Positions 48,266-60,245 of a DNA stretch of 64,000 bases are shown in pieces. Position 1 is the first letter of the stretch; every line of letters starts with the position of its first letter. The position numbers and the translations under genes are program-made. The DNA comes from Paraphysoderma sedebokerense (lineage: Eukaryota > Blastocladiomycota > Physodermatomycetes > Physodermatales > Physodermataceae), in the NCBI GenBank assembly GCA_025602915.1, contig JAHLJZ010000012.1:248001-312000 (forward strand). The letters run 5' to 3'. The notes below the pieces were generated by a model. It saw only the letters and a program-made list of their open reading frames with translations. It searched no databases and had not been told where the DNA came from.

Positions 48266-49143
48266 ATGGGTGTACGTATCTCCTCAGTTCTTTGTCCTGA
48301 ATCCTCCCACTTCCAATTAGGAACGTCGTCAGCTAACCTCCAACCTCGCCAGTTGAACTACATCTTGCTCATCTCACGGCAAGGAAAGATGCGTCTTGCG
48401 AAATGGTTCGTCACCATGCCTGTGAAGGATAAAAATAAAATTATCAAGGATGTTACTCAAATGGTTCTGTCAAGACGAACGAAAATGTGTAACGTGTTGG
48501 AATATAAAGGTTTGTTATTTTCGACACAGAATGTTAATGTTTACATATCATCGGTTCGGGCGAGAAAAGGAAATGTCGTTGTTCGTTTGATATTTAACAG
48601 CAATTTTTTATTGTTTATCTGCTACACAGATAGTAAAGTGGTATATCGGCGGTACGTCTCGGAATTTCACTATTGATCTGAACTGGATCTATTCTAATCA
48701 ACTATTACCTGGCATCAGATACGCTTCCTTATTCTTTGTAGCCGGAATAGATTCGGACGAAAATGAATTGCATACTCTTGAAGTTATACATCGATATGTG
48801 GAACTATTGGACAAATATTTTGGAAATGTGAGTTCGACTTTAATTGGCGTAATCTGTTCCATACTAATTTTCGGTGAATAGGTCTGCGAATTGGATCTAA
48901 TATTTAACTTTCACAAGGTACTGCATTGGATTGTAGATCTCGTTATGTCTTTGTGGAATTTCAGCAACAAGTTAATTGACTTGGATTTGTTTTGACCAGG
49001 CCTATTATATGCTGGATGAACTACTCATAGCGGGCGAAATTCAAGAATCATCAAAGAAAGCAGTGCTAAGAGTCATATCTCAATCGGACCAATTTGCAGA
49101 TGCCCCGGAAACGGAAGAAATAAGGGCTCCGGTCGGTTTCTAG
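48266..49143 (+). CDS. aps1: AP-1 complex sigma subunit
   Basis: Small subunit of the AP-1 clathrin adaptor, which sorts cargo between the trans-Golgi and endosomes. The first exon is only two codons (ATGGGT) before a GTACGT donor, joined at about 48352 to [19 protein letters not shown]. Then come [56 protein letters not shown] and [33 protein letters not shown]. The IQESSKK motif marks AP-1 rather than AP-2 sigma. Ends at TAG 49141-49143. Confidence 0.92.
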
Positions 49144-49320
49144 TTCAAATTACATTTATAAAATTGTACAGTATCGCGACACTTTTGAAGGAGTGCGCAA
49201 TGAATAAAAATCTCATTTACGGGAACATCCTTCTTGCCGCCTCGCTTTCTGCACTTCATCTTTTTGCGTTGGTGACTTGAATCACTCATCTTGGTGATAG
49301 TTACCCGAACTGCATTTATT

Positions 49321-50141
49321 TCACATTTCTCGATACGGCTGCTCTTCTACTTTCTGCAACTGCATCAGCTCGGATATCGCTTCCAATAGCTGTTGAAGCA
49401 GACAGTGACATTAGTGAGGGCCAGAATTCATCATTCTTCGGATCACATACCATTTTTATATGAGCTTTTATGCTCGATGCTTCCTGTGTATGTCTCTCTG
49501 CCAGTCTACATCAACATATGGTAGTCAGTATGTTACATACCAAAAGGTTGCAAGACCATAACTGAGTCCTATCACAACGTACTTTTCCAAGTGGCTTTCC
49601 TTCCGTTGAATAAACATTAGCGCCTCATTAAGTGTAAACTCTGCATGAAATCCGTATCCTATATTCACATAAATATATTTTGTGTCCGGTCTATAACGAT
49701 CGATTTTGTTAGTTTTGAAAATCTGTGACATTCTGCGAAAAGGACAGAAAGCAACGCACATCTTGGCCTGAACATAAAAGTTTGATCCTACATCAACCCT
49801 CGTTTTAAGTTCTTTCAAGTCCTGCGATTGAATCAATTGAATCTGCTTTCGTAATTTTACGCTGCGACAAGGAATAACGAATAATGCAATAACAGATATA
49901 ATTCGTTAATCATAAAGAACTATATCTAATTTCTTGTCCTTTAATCATTGACGAAGAGACCAAAGAAAATCCGCTGAAAAGGTACAAGAACGGATACGCA
50001 CTATTCTGATATCTGATCATAAATTTTATCCCTTAAATCCAGTGTGGCTTTTAAATCAACCCTCAATTTCTCGTTTACAAACTTATCATATTTGACGAGT
50101 TCCGATTGAATAGATATATTCGATGGCGCTGATGATTCCAT
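49321..50141 (-). CDS. UXT-like prefoldin-fold protein
   Basis: UXT is an alpha-prefoldin-like subunit of the URI/R2TP chaperone complex. The first exon gives VKYDKFVNEKLRVDLKATLD, LRDKIYDQISE, the N-terminal coiled-coil helix. Then LKELKTRVDVGSNFYVQAKM and YIYVNIGYGFHAEFTLNEAL, MFIQRKESHLEK form the beta-hairpin and second helix. The last exons join HIKM to LLEAISELMQLQKVEEQPYR. The G-F-x-E-F/L-T-L-x-E-A-L signature is the UXT hallmark. Ends at 49321. Divergent from the unknown membrane-protein gene. Confidence 0.88.
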
Positions 50142-50492
50142 GCGTTATTGCTTTTTTGGTGACTCAATGAACTTTTCGGCTTGGTAGACTATGTTGAAAT
50201 ATTGAGGTAATGATTCTCAATTGTTAGCGGCATATGATGTGGAATGATGGCCCAAATAATTTTGGTGGCGAATTGTCAGACAGAGCTTCCGCTAATCACA
50301 TTGGTACTGAACTAAGGATTGTGTGGATGTTTCAAGATAATGGATGCCGCTCATACTTTTCTTGCGATTTCTACCATAAATCCGGGGTGATATTCTCGCT
50401 GCCGTCCAATTTTTTTTTCTGTTGTTTTCAGTCTGAAATATTTACTACGTTCCCGCTCAGACGAATACAAACGACACACAGTCGTGCAAGAT
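50142..50492. other. Divergent promoter region
   Basis: Short spacer between UXT (minus) and the membrane-protein gene (plus); no separate gene seen. Confidence 0.5.
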
Positions 50493-52505
50493 ATGTCCGA
50501 TCTAATATCTCCGCCGAGACCTACTTTTTCATTTTTACCGCATTCCTCACAAATCGCACAGAAAAAAGAGACATATGGCGACAATTTGTATGGGATTAAC
50601 TCAAACGAGTCGAAATACGAAGTCACACTTGGCAGCAGAAGGAGGCCGAGAACTTGGTCGAGAGTGTTAGAGTGTACGAGTCTTATAATTGCGGTGTTTT
50701 TAAGTTCGTACTGTCATTCATGATTACTCAAATTCTTGAATTCGATGAATATTATTAGTTGAAGTACTCTAGTTAAAGATACTTTTTCATGTTTTCTGAT
50801 TTTATTCTATTCGGTGCCTTTTTTTCGCGTTTAACCCCACTGACATTGCTTTTCCAATATCGTTTCCATTTGTACAGATGTGCTACTCTACGGGATAAGT
50901 TCGACAGTGCAGATGCAATCTACAAGTGTCGGTGGTCAAATATGTTGCGGTTAGTTGTTGATCTCCTGTATTCCCTTATACCCTGGAAAACTCACCACGC
51001 CACCTTATTAGCGGCGACATCTATCTTGTCCATACCGTTCGTTTACTACCTTACTATACGTAACAAGAAAATCAAACTATTATCATTGTCTGGTGTCTTC
51101 TTATTAATGATATCGTCGCTGATAACATGTTTGCGTCCGTCGGAACTCGCAATGTTTGTCGCCGCTGGTATTCTTGGTTGGTGTCTTCTCTCAAAACAAG
51201 ATAACAAAGTTCAAAGAAACGCAACTAATGACTCTTTACATCTGAGCATAGGCATCGCAACTACATCAAATGTAATAGCATTGTTCTGTATTTCGCATTC
51301 ATATTTTGCAAATCATAATTTCATCTTCCTTCTGGGCAATTCGCTGGCTATCATCTCCCTGGTATGGCGATTTTGATTTAATCTTTCATATCTACTTTAT
51401 TAACTATAAATATTTGATCAGGGTCTCTACATTGGAATAGTTATCGGATATAATGCCATCGCTTTATACATCGTAATTGGGTTGTCAACGATAATGCTCG
51501 TTGTCAGAATATTCATACCCGACGGAAGTTTTAGATCAATTCAATCAATCAGTCCATCTCACTCGCATGCTTCATCTTCCCTCACCGGTTTTCCTTGCAT
51601 CAGTTCAAAACAATCACCTAAGAATGAAGAATGGAGATACTTGATCAAGTCACTGCAATCCACCGAATTTTCGCTGCATAATGTCATCACTCTATCAAGT
51701 ACCTCGGTAATGGTTGGAATACTTTTGACTATTCAACCACTGTTGATACAGCATTACCCTTCGCAAGCAGAAAATGTTTACGTAATACTTATCGGACTAG
51801 GATTATTGCAAATTTTGAGTTTTTCTCTGGGTATGCCGGCTATACTTAGTAGTTTCCCCCCAACCGTTTCCACCGACGTATCTGGACTGACATTAGTATT
51901 CGCCTTTGATTAATCTAGCTTCATTCCTTTCGCATCGACTGTTCGCTTCGAATGGCAGCTCAATTGGTGAACAGCATCCTTGCGCTGCTTATCTCGTTCC
52001 GTCCTTTTTAACGCTATTTATCATCAGCACTGTGTTGCTTGCCTTCCCCCTATCCTTTGCTTACACCCTCTGCCTATTTTCAGTTGGACTGATTCTATAT
52101 AGTCTTGTCATCATACAAAATACTATCGCTCTATTTCACCTGAATCGTCCGAAAAAGTACCAAACTGGCTTTGGTCGTTACGAGTCCCAGTTTCCGTTCT
52201 ACGCACTTCTCACTTTGAATTATACACTCGGAACATTGACTGCCACGGTTATCACCCGTTTATTCTCTTCTCCTACCCATACCCAGGATGCTTCCGATAC
52301 GAGCGCAGATTTCATCCTAAATTCTGAATCAAGCGTCCAGGTCGTTTATTCTTATCTCATTTTTTCGCTATTACTCGTCCTACCTACCATCGCGTATTTA
52401 ATCTTATACAAGCTTGGCAAGATTGGCGCTAGAAGTAGACCTCCGGCAGAAGGGTTGAAAATGGATGCAGAAGAGATCTTTGAAACTTTAACGAGATCAC
52501 CGTGA
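50493..52505 (+). CDS. Unrecognised multispan membrane protein
   Basis: The first exon gives a polar, cytosolic-looking N-terminus (MSDLISPPRPTFSFLPHSSQ). Later exons carry about eight to ten hydrophobic segments, e.g. LLAATSILSIPFVYYLTI, KLLSLSGVFLLMISSLITC, LAMFVAAGILGWCLL, IALYIVIGLSTIMLVVRIFI, VYVILIGLGLLQILSFSL and SYLIFSLLLVLPTIAYLILY. A likely intron joins SFSL (donor near 51831) to ASFLSHRLF (about 51917). A Ser-rich hydrophilic loop sits mid-protein, and the tail ends EEIFETLTRSP. I cannot name a family; no transporter or enzyme motif is visible. The join between exon 1 and the region starting near 50789 is unresolved. Confidence 0.55.
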
Positions 52506-52929
52506 CTGGATATAAATTTAGTCTCTGCTTTAACTGTTAGGGTAAACAGTTTTCAATATACCTTTAGTTATAATAAATAGTTGTTCAACTGTAAAGTGGA
52601 GTATGTAGCGGGATGTAGTTTTAGGTTAGACAATATTGTAGCAGATTTATCTGCCAACCCTTTAATGTGTGGAATTTAATCAACCAATCAGAACAGAAAA
52701 GTTAATCTGGAATAAACATTCCCATGAATAACGTGAAATATTTGGCTGTCTAAAAAGGTGCTGCTGGCTCACAAAAAAGTGCAAGAAAAGAAAATTGTAA
52801 CTTTTATATTGATGGTCTTTTAAGTTCTACAGTTCCTTTTTACCTCCTTCCTAGCATCTTTCATGTCAACCAACACCGTCTGTAACCCTTTCTGCTCTCT
52901 TAATTTTCATGGTTACCACTTTACGCAGT
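52506..52929. other. Intergenic, convergent 3' flanks
   Basis: Between the membrane-protein gene and SEC14, which converge. AT-rich; nothing supported. Confidence 0.5.
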
Positions 52930-54138
52930 TTAATTACCGACACCTGTGGTAGCAGTCACGGCAGCAGCTCCATTAGTATTGGCAGCATTTTCTTTTTTCA
53001 CTTTTTCCATCAACTCGGTCAATCTCTTTGTTCTTTCTTGTCTTTCTTGATCTAATTCTTCCTTTGGTACAGTTTTCCAAGGCCCTATGTCACTGATTTG
53101 CCATTTAGTTTCTGGCAACTTACTATTTCCACCATAAATAACTGGTAAATGATCTTCATCGATATACTCCAATACTTTAGACTTGTAGTTCGAGTTCAAA
53201 ATGATAATCTTCTTGACGGTGACTTCGTCCAGGAATGCTTTAATAATAGACCAGACCGAAGAGAACAACATCGGTGCATTGATAATGAAAAGGGTGCCGA
53301 GGAGTTCTGGGTAGTAATCTTGACCTATTTTAGATACTTCACGGATAAAAGAGATAACCTAGATTAAATAGTGCAGGGTTCAAAGGGAAGATAATTTTAA
53401 TAAGAAAATAAAAATAACAAAGTTAGTCATTTTAATAATTAAATTACACTACGCAGCAAGAAAAAGTCCATCTGTTTAGTCTTTGAAGCAATCCACGCAT
53501 TCGAAATTTTCAAAACTACATAAACAACGCCTCATGTGGAAACATAACCTTTAAAACCTCACTATGGATGAGGCTCAAAAACTCCGGAAATTAAAACTGA
53601 TACTCACCGGTCCCACACTCATCAAACTGATGCCTTGTAAATCAAGGATAGTACAACTTTGTTCGATATGTCTGCCCGCAAGTTTAGAGCAAGCGGGATA
53701 TCGATAAGCCAGACTTAATTCATATTCCACTATCAATTTCTGCTGTAACCTTTCCATAGTTGTGATATTGTTCAACTCCTTTATATTCAAATTTGTATAA
53801 TTTTCAATATATACTGGTCGACCGAGTTTGTCGGTTTTATGATAATATTGCGGGTACAAATGTCCAACTGCTTCGGCCTCCGGAAAGGTGAATGTTTTCA
53901 CTAATTCGTCAACTTTGTACTCTTTACGCCAAGTTTCGCAGTTGAGCAACATTGTTTTGGATTTTCCGACATCGAAACGACGGGCACGAAGGAAACGAAG
54001 GAGAGTACAGTCGTCATGACGTTCAGGGTTGAAGTTGTTTTCGAGGACGAGTTCCGTGCGAAGCTGGTTGAGGGCAGTTTCTTGTTGAGGGGTGAGATGG
54101 CCGAGACGACCGAAAGTGACGGCTTCGGGAGGTGCCAT
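52930..54138 (-). CDS. sec14: Sec14-type phosphatidylinositol transfer protein
   Basis: Two exons, 54138-53608 and 53358-52930, joined in phase 0, give 319 residues, the usual Sec14 length. Sec14 moves phosphatidylinositol and phosphatidylcholine between membranes and supports Golgi secretion. The CRAL-TRIO N lobe is visible (CTLLRFLRARRFDVGKSKTM), then HKTDKLGRPVYIENY, HIEQSCTILDLQGISLM, the intron, VISFIREVSKIGQDYYPELL, GTLFIINAP and FSSVWSIIKAFLDEVTVKKI. It ends in a Gln/Lys/Glu coiled segment and an Ala/Thr-rich tail. Confidence 0.93.
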
Positions 54139-54602
54139 ATATTGTTATTTGTGTGGGTTAAACAGAGGGTATATGTGTGGAGGATGTGCGATGGTTGTTT
54201 GGGGTCAAAAGTTCCCTCCAAAGTCGTGCGCTATAAACTCTGTACGAAACTTCGACTCCACAATATCGCGTGGGCCCTGATTGGACCTTTGTCATTTACC
54301 TGCACCGCCGCTATTCTCCCCCGCGAACCGCTTTTGTCCTCACCGGTTTCATAAATAAACTTATTCTTTGGAAGCATCCAATTCTCAAATGCAGAAGGCA
54401 TCTTGCTTCAGCCAATAGCTACTTTTTGCTTAAGGTATATATTAACAAACCCATCATCTCCAAATGCCATCATACATTCTTTAAAAAACAATTCTGACTT
54501 TTTCTTTCCGTACAATTCATTCAATCAAACTCTAAACAAATGTCATTATTAATTCATTCATAATTTCCAACCAATTATTCAACTTGATTGACGCAAGTCG
54601 TC
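54139..54602. other. Intergenic stretch
   Basis: Sec14 5' flank and ATP1 3' flank. The first 160 bases contain short frames; the rest is AT-rich with no gene. Confidence 0.5.
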
Positions 54603-57055
54603 TTAAGCGTTGAAGCTCTTGGTGAAATCTTCAATAACCTTGGTCATTTTAGTTTCCAATTCTGGTGTCAATTTTCCTTCAGTTCTGATAGCGTTCAAAA
54701 TTTCACCGTGGTTGGTTCTCAAATGAGGAAGGAATGCCTTTTCGAAATCAACAATCTTCTTGGTATCGATCTTGTCCAAATGTCCCTTCACACCAGCGAA
54801 AATCAAACAAACTTGTTCTTCTACAGGAAGGGGTTTGTATTGATCTTGTTTCAACAGTTCGGTGAGACGGGCTCCACGATTGAGAAGGAACTGAGTTGAG
54901 GCGTCGAGATCAGAACCGAATTGGGCAAAAGCGGCAACTTCACGATACTGGGCCAAGAAAAGTTTGAGTGAACCAGCAACTTGTTTCATGGCCTTGATTT
55001 GAGCAGCGGAACCGACACGAGACACAGACAAACCGACGTTAATGGCGGGACGGATACCTGTTTAAAGCGTTAATTCTGCAACTTTGCATACAAGACACAA
55101 ACGGCTTAAATACAAACCCTTGAAGAACAATTCAGCTTCTAAGAAAATCTGTCCATCAGTAATGGAAATGACGTTTGTGGGGATATAAGCGGACACATCT
55201 CCTCCCTGGGTTTCAATAACGGGAAGGGCAGTGAGGGAACCCGAACCGAAATCTTTGTTCATTTTGGCAGCACGTTCCAATAAACGGGAATGGAGGTAGA
55301 AAACGTCACCAGGGTAAGCTTCACGACCAGGAGGACGACGAAGTAAAAGGGACATTTGACGGTAAGCGACGGCTTGTTTGGATAAATCGTCATAGATGAT
55401 GACAGCGTGTCTGCCGTTGTCACGGAACCATTCACCCATGGCACAACCAGAATAAGGAGCCAGGAACTGAAGAGGAGCTGCTTCAGAGGCAGTAGCGGCA
55501 ACGACAATCGAGTATTTCAAGGCATCTGAACGGAGCGAAATATTAGCAACACAGAACATTAAAGTACACGACAAGAAAAAATAATACCGTTTTCCTCAAG
55601 GGTTTGGACGAATTGCGCAACGGTAGATCGTTTTTGACCGACGGCAACATACACACAGTAAAGCTTTTTCTCTGCAAATAAACAAGCCACGTTAGCACAG
55701 GGTTTCATCTTTAATTTCAGTAGGCTTCACTTACTTTCATCTCCACCATCGTTCCATTTCTTCTGGTTAATGATAGTATCCAAAGCGACAGCAGTTTTAC
55801 CAGTTTGACGATCACCAATGATCAACTCACGTTGACCACGACCGATAGGTACCATAGAATCGATACATTTGATACCAGTTTGCATAGGTTCGTGCACAGA
55901 TTGACGAGGAATAATACCAGGAGCTTTGACTTGAACTCTGGTAGATTTAACATCTTTAAGAGGGCCCTATTGAACAATAATTAGTGCAATCCTTCAGCAT
56001 CCAACATTTGCTGCATACGTACTTTGCCATCAATAGGGTTACCTAAAGCATCGACGACACGACCTAATAAACCAGGGCCAGATGGGACGTCCACAATCTT
56101 GCCGGTACGTTTGACTGTATCTCCTTCCTTGATCAATCTATCGTTACCGAAAACGACAACACCAACATTGTCTGGTTCCAAGTTCAAGGCCATACCCTTT
56201 TTTAAATAAACATTCAGCACATGTGATTAGATAATCCAATGATTTGAATGCCAAAACAACAGACCTTGATACCGCTGGAGAATTCCACCATTTCTTCGGC
56301 TTGCACGTTTTTCAAACCATACACACGAGCGATACCGTCACCAATACTCAGCACACGACCGGTTTCTTGGACATCCACATTGGCTCCGGCGCCAAGAATA
56401 CGTTCTTCAAGGATGGATGAGAGTTCGGAGGCAGCTAAACAAGGCGAATGAGTTCGAAATCATGGGAGGTTACGCATAACTTAATGGAATCTGCACAACT
56501 CACCTGGTTTAGCTGCTGCGTTCAAAGATGAGCCATTGGAGAAATTTCTGGATACAACAGCTAAGGAGTATCGAGTCTAGAAGCAGAAGTTCATTATGAG
56601 TACTGCAATTCTCTCATACAAATCCCATCTACTCAAGTCGCCTGCACAACCAGCTTTCAGTAAACTGATACATCGTCTTTCTTGGCAAGTGTAGACGTAA
56701 AGTGGGGTATTCTATCGTCGAAAGTCATACTCGCAAAGAGGTGATCTCGTGGTGAAGAGTATGGGTTTAGTCACCACTTGGTTTGAAATCAATGTAAACA
56801 AACCCGACTGACGCTCTAATAATTAGCTACCCTCTTACATTCAGCAAGCTGTATCGTTCGAAATCATTCGCAAAAGTCATGAGATACTTCAACTCGGTAG
56901 AAACGACTTCGGATCTCGGTTTCTCGATAAATTCTGATGTTGTTGTGCAGGCGACACCCGAATATGAAAACAACAATACTTAAACCAGGCAGACAACTTA
57001 CGGAGGGTGTTGAAAATTTGGACAAAGGTCTTAGAGCAAAACGAGCGACGGACAT
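54603..57055 (-). CDS. ATP1: Mitochondrial ATP synthase F1 subunit alpha
   Basis: F1 alpha subunit, matrix side of complex V. Exon 1 (57055-57002, 18 codons) encodes the start of the mitochondrial leader, [18 protein letters not shown], and is joined in phase 0 across a 425-bp intron to exon 2 at 56576, reading [17 protein letters not shown]. Further exons give [74 protein letters not shown] (Walker A), [54 protein letters not shown] and [20 protein letters not shown]. It ends FTKSFNA. The leader start is clearly separated from the core, so this start is well supported. Confidence 0.95.
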
Positions 57056-57521
57056 CTCTCCTTTTTTAATAATTAGGAATGCAGAATAGGGGGAGAATAC
57101 GTTAAGTCTTTTTGTAGTTCTTTCGAACGAAAAAATCAATCCCATCTGTATCACCATGGTTACCCTGTTTGACATAGCACGTGATATCCTTCCTGAAAAG
57201 CAAAGACTTTTACGTGATTTTGAGTACACGATGGCAATGTCAACAACGCTTTGCATGCAAAATATCTATCCGTATCTGCGCAAAGAATACTCACTGCGCA
57301 ATTACGGTGCCCGTGGACAATATGTCAAATCGAAGGTTCATACGGGAATTTGGACCGGCCGAATTCATTGATCCAATTAATCTTTAGTATTTAACACATT
57401 AATTTATAGTACAGCCTTATCATACAAGTAAGTTTCTTAACCATTTAATACTATTTCACAGTTCTATTCAAGTAGCCAGCATCAGATCTTATGATGAGTG
57501 AATTAGGATTGGAATAACAGT
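57056..57521. other. Intergenic stretch (ATP1 promoter side)
   Basis: Upstream of ATP1 and downstream of the secreted repeat protein gene, both on the minus strand. A plus-strand frame starts near 57156 but has no family signal and lies in the expected ATP1 promoter. Confidence 0.45.
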
Positions 57522-58316
57522 TCACTCAAACTGTTCACACTCGTAATCTGGCCCCGGTTGAGCAGGGTAATCTTGATTTGGCGCTTGTGTAGGGGTACCA
57601 TAAGACGGAGTGTTCGGAACTGCTGGGCGACTTCCATAGGATGGAGCTTGAGGAGCTTGCGGGTTTTGAGCAGGTGGAGGAGCAACGGGAGGTGCTGCAG
57701 CCGTTTGAGTTACGACAATTGTTCGAACTTGAACTTGCGTTACGGATTGCGTTACCATCTCTTTAACTGTGACTGTTGTCATTTGAGGCACTAGATCCCG
57801 CACAGTTACGGTGGTCGTTGCACGAATGAATGATACCAAAACCGACGGTTGACATTGCTGAGGGGGTAATTGCTGCTGTGGTGGTGTCTGAACTGGTGGA
57901 GGGGGTTGGGCAATTGGAGGAATTGGAGGCGGTGGTGTAGGAGGTCTGAAAATTGGTGCTTGCGCAGGTGGCCCTGTCGGTGGAGTATCGGCGAATTCAA
58001 TACATTCGTAATCTGCCGATGGCGGAACTTCCCCTTCAAAAAATTCTGGCAAATTGTTTGGCGGTTGATTAGGTGGAGGACTACTGTTATCTGCAAACTC
58101 AACACATTCATAATCTGCAGATGGCGGAACTTCTCCTTCAAAGAATTCCGGAAGATTATTCGGCGGTGTGTTGTTCGGAGCATTTTTGGGTGCTTGTCCG
58201 TACCCGGGTGTGTTGTTCGGAGCATCCTTCGGTGCTTGTCCATAACCCGGTGTGCCGTCCGCTGTTACAGAGACTGTGGAAAAGGCCAATATGCACAATA
58301 GAATTATTAAGTTCAT
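57522..58316 (-). CDS. Secreted proline-rich protein with YEC-x-EF repeats
   Basis: Single-exon protein of about 264 residues from the methionine at 58316; an in-frame ATG at 58334 adds six. A signal peptide (MNLIILLCILAFSTVSVTA) precedes two GTPGYGQAPK-type units. Then a 25-residue module, NNLPEFFEGEVPPSADYEC followed by (V/I)EFAD, appears twice, and a third, shorter form (GPDYECEQFE) closes the protein. Between them lie proline runs and a Thr/Val-rich stretch (VTVRDLVPQMTTVTVKEMV), like mucin-type cell-wall proteins. Each YEC carries one cysteine, so the copies could cross-link. No known domain. Cell-wall or secreted effector roles are possible but unproven. Confidence 0.75.
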   Translation of the reverse strand: MNLIILLCILAFSTVSVTADGTPGYGQAPKDAPNNTPGYGQAPKNAPNNTPPNNLPEFFEGEVPPSADYECVEFADNSSPPPNQPPNNLPEFFEGEVPPSADYECIEFADTPPTGPPAQAPIFRPPTPPPPIPPIAQPPPPVQTPPQQQLPPQQCQPSVLVSFIRATTTVTVRDLVPQMTTVTVKEMVTQSVTQVQVRTIVVTQTAAAPPVAPPPAQNPQAPQAPSYGSRPAVPNTPSYGTPTQAPNQDYPAQPGPDYECEQFE

Positions 58317-59195
58317 TTTCGGTATCCTGTTCAAACCTGTTCAAACCTGATATCGAAAAGGAAGATTTGGTCAGAAGCGGCATATGATGGAATAAGTATC
58401 CTGTTGGTAATTTTGTCTTCCATTAACCCTCTTAATACTTAAGCCTCTCATGTTACGTACTCCAGCCATCAGGCACCACATTGGACGCGACATAAAATAG
58501 CAGGCGGCACAAGACAATTACGAGCCACAATAAAGGACGCTGCTGAATATACTCCATTAATTTTGACTGGACAGGGACCATCCGTATAATAAAAAGGTGA
58601 TTTTGAATCACAATGCCAAGCTCATATTGATGGGGAACGCTGTTCATAGAGAGTTGGGGATGAGCTGTTATGCAATGTAGCACGACGAATGACACCAGGG
58701 TTATCAGCACTATTGTTTACCTTATTGGGACATATTACATTCCAAGAGATGAGCCACAATTGGCAACGGAATTTAGACCACATTTAAAAATAGGTGGCAT
58801 CCTGGTACCCATTTACACATAATAGGCTCTGAATGTCGGAACTCACATTCCGAAACGGTACCTCCGATTTCATGACAAGCTGCGGTATGGCTCCAATGCG
58901 ACACTCGTGTCAATCAATTATAACGCATTTCAATAACGGCATTAAGTGTTCTTAAAAGTTATGAGTGTTTTTACTTTATGGACTTTTGCATTTGACTTGT
59001 TTGATCTGGTGCGAATGAGAAGCGCCAAGATCTTTCTTTATACGAATATCATCTCCATGCCTGGGATAGGAGAATTGAACACAATTCCCCACTTCTATTT
59101 TCTTTTTCGATGTCTACTAAATCGTCCGCCTAGTTCTCTGTGTGAACTGCATTCCACTCATCAGTGAGTTTGGAATATAACCTGAACTGCCGCGA

Positions 59196-59203
59196 TGACG
59201 TCA
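59196..59203. promoter_or_regulatory. CRE (TGACGTCA), likely ATF/CREB site
   Basis: A perfect palindromic TGACGTCA, 15 bp upstream of a TATA box and about 100 bp upstream of a start codon. ATF/CREB bZIP factors (Atf1, Sko1, Atf21 type) bind this site in fungal stress responses. Confidence 0.6.
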
Positions 59204-59218
59204 TGTCGAAACTAAGAA

Positions 59219-59226
59219 TATAAAAA
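59219..59226 (+). promoter_or_regulatory. TATA box (TATAAAAA)
   Basis: TATAAAAAGG, 71 bp before the ATG at 59297. Most other genes in the window lack so clear a TATA box, which suggests an inducible promoter. Confidence 0.6.
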
Positions 59227-59296
59227 GGATCCCAAAACTGAGAAAGTAAATCCAACCGCCCTACTACTACTTGATTCGAAAAACAATTCACCGAAA

Positions 59297-59970
59297 ATGA
59301 GCTCAAGTCACAAAAGTGGTCATCGAGACACCAAAAGGTTAGCTTTCATGCCACTTAGCAATTCAATAGCAGCGATCGCAGGGAATACGGTCTTCTGAGT
59401 TACCTCAACTGTACTGAAAGCATGTTAACCGATGTTCATCCAGTCATGTCAATCATGTTGCCCAATCCTACACGGACGTCCGAGGTCCCCAGCCTAAGGA
59501 ACTTGATCAAAAGTTCATTCATAACGATGAAGCAAAGTTTGGTCCTCCCAATGTGAAAGAAGGTGTTCACCAAGTGGACGAAAAGATGAATTTTCATGGG
59601 GAATTAGGAATGGATGAAGGACCAGGAAGGAAAGGTATTCATTTGGATAGCTAAGGTCCGATTCCTCTGTGAAATTTAACTATTTCCGTTCAAAACCTAG
59701 CTGCGCGAGATCGTCAAATTGAGCTGGAAGATCAAATTGAAATAACCAAAAAGGATGCAGCGAGAGCTCAAAGCCGAAAGGATACACATAACGCACACCC
59801 AAATTCTTACTATCATGCCGATCCAAATGATGCGGAAGAATTAGCCAAGAAAACTGATTTGTTGGAGAAAAAAGGTCAGCTGTGGATTTGCTCCGTTGGA
59901 GAAATTTGGATTTAGTTCTAACGCATCCTGTCCTTCTGCAGCTGAAGAACAAAGAAAACATTTGAAGTAA
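59297..59970 (+). CDS. Small hydrophilic protein, LEA/stress-type
   Basis: Four exons (59297-59337, 59444-59634, 59701-59874, 59942-59970) give 144 residues with no hydrophobic segment. Rich in Lys, Glu, Asp, Gln, His and Asn: KELDQKFIHNDEAKFGPPNV, EKMNFHGELGMDEGPGRK, ARDRQIELEDQIEITKKDAA and ADPNDAEELAKKTDLLEKKA. The last part is a predicted charged helix or coiled coil. The composition fits hydrophilin- or LEA-like desiccation or stress proteins. I recognise no named domain. The nearby CRE and TATA box suggest stress induction. Confidence 0.7.
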
Positions 59971-60245
59971 GATCTGCAAAGGAGAAGCTCAGGGTGTTAC
60001 TATGTGGATGGAAATATTTTGGATTCAAATTAAGAGGTCCGAGAATGCATTTCATGTAAAATTGTATTATATGCGTGATCAATAAATTTCTGCCTTGGAA
60101 ATTGACGAGCTCATAGTTCATAAAAAAAAGAAGAACCACAGGCGTTAGGTGCTGAATAGTGATCTCGTTTCGGAGGAAACGCAAAACGTTAAAACACATA
60201 TACAAAAGGAATCCGCAGCACGGCATCCGTAATCACTCATATCAT
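59971..60245. other. Intergenic stretch
   Basis: Tandem spacer between the small hydrophilic gene and Ku80. No gene seen. Confidence 0.5.

Larger units (their letters stand above)
58317..59296. other. Divergent promoter region
   Basis: Between the secreted repeat protein (minus) and the small hydrophilic gene (plus). A minus-strand frame at 58453-58710 starts with a hydrophobic segment and could be a small secreted or membrane peptide, but support is weak. A CRE and a TATA box sit close to the plus-strand start. Confidence 0.45.

Noticed and set aside
57156-57371. Plus-strand frame upstream of ATP1
   Set aside because: It lies in the ATP1 promoter interval, has no domain, and overlaps frames on the other strand.
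57558-58387. Long plus-strand frames opposite the secreted repeat protein
   Set aside because: They are shadows of a repetitive, proline-coding gene on the minus strand, so long antisense frames are expected.
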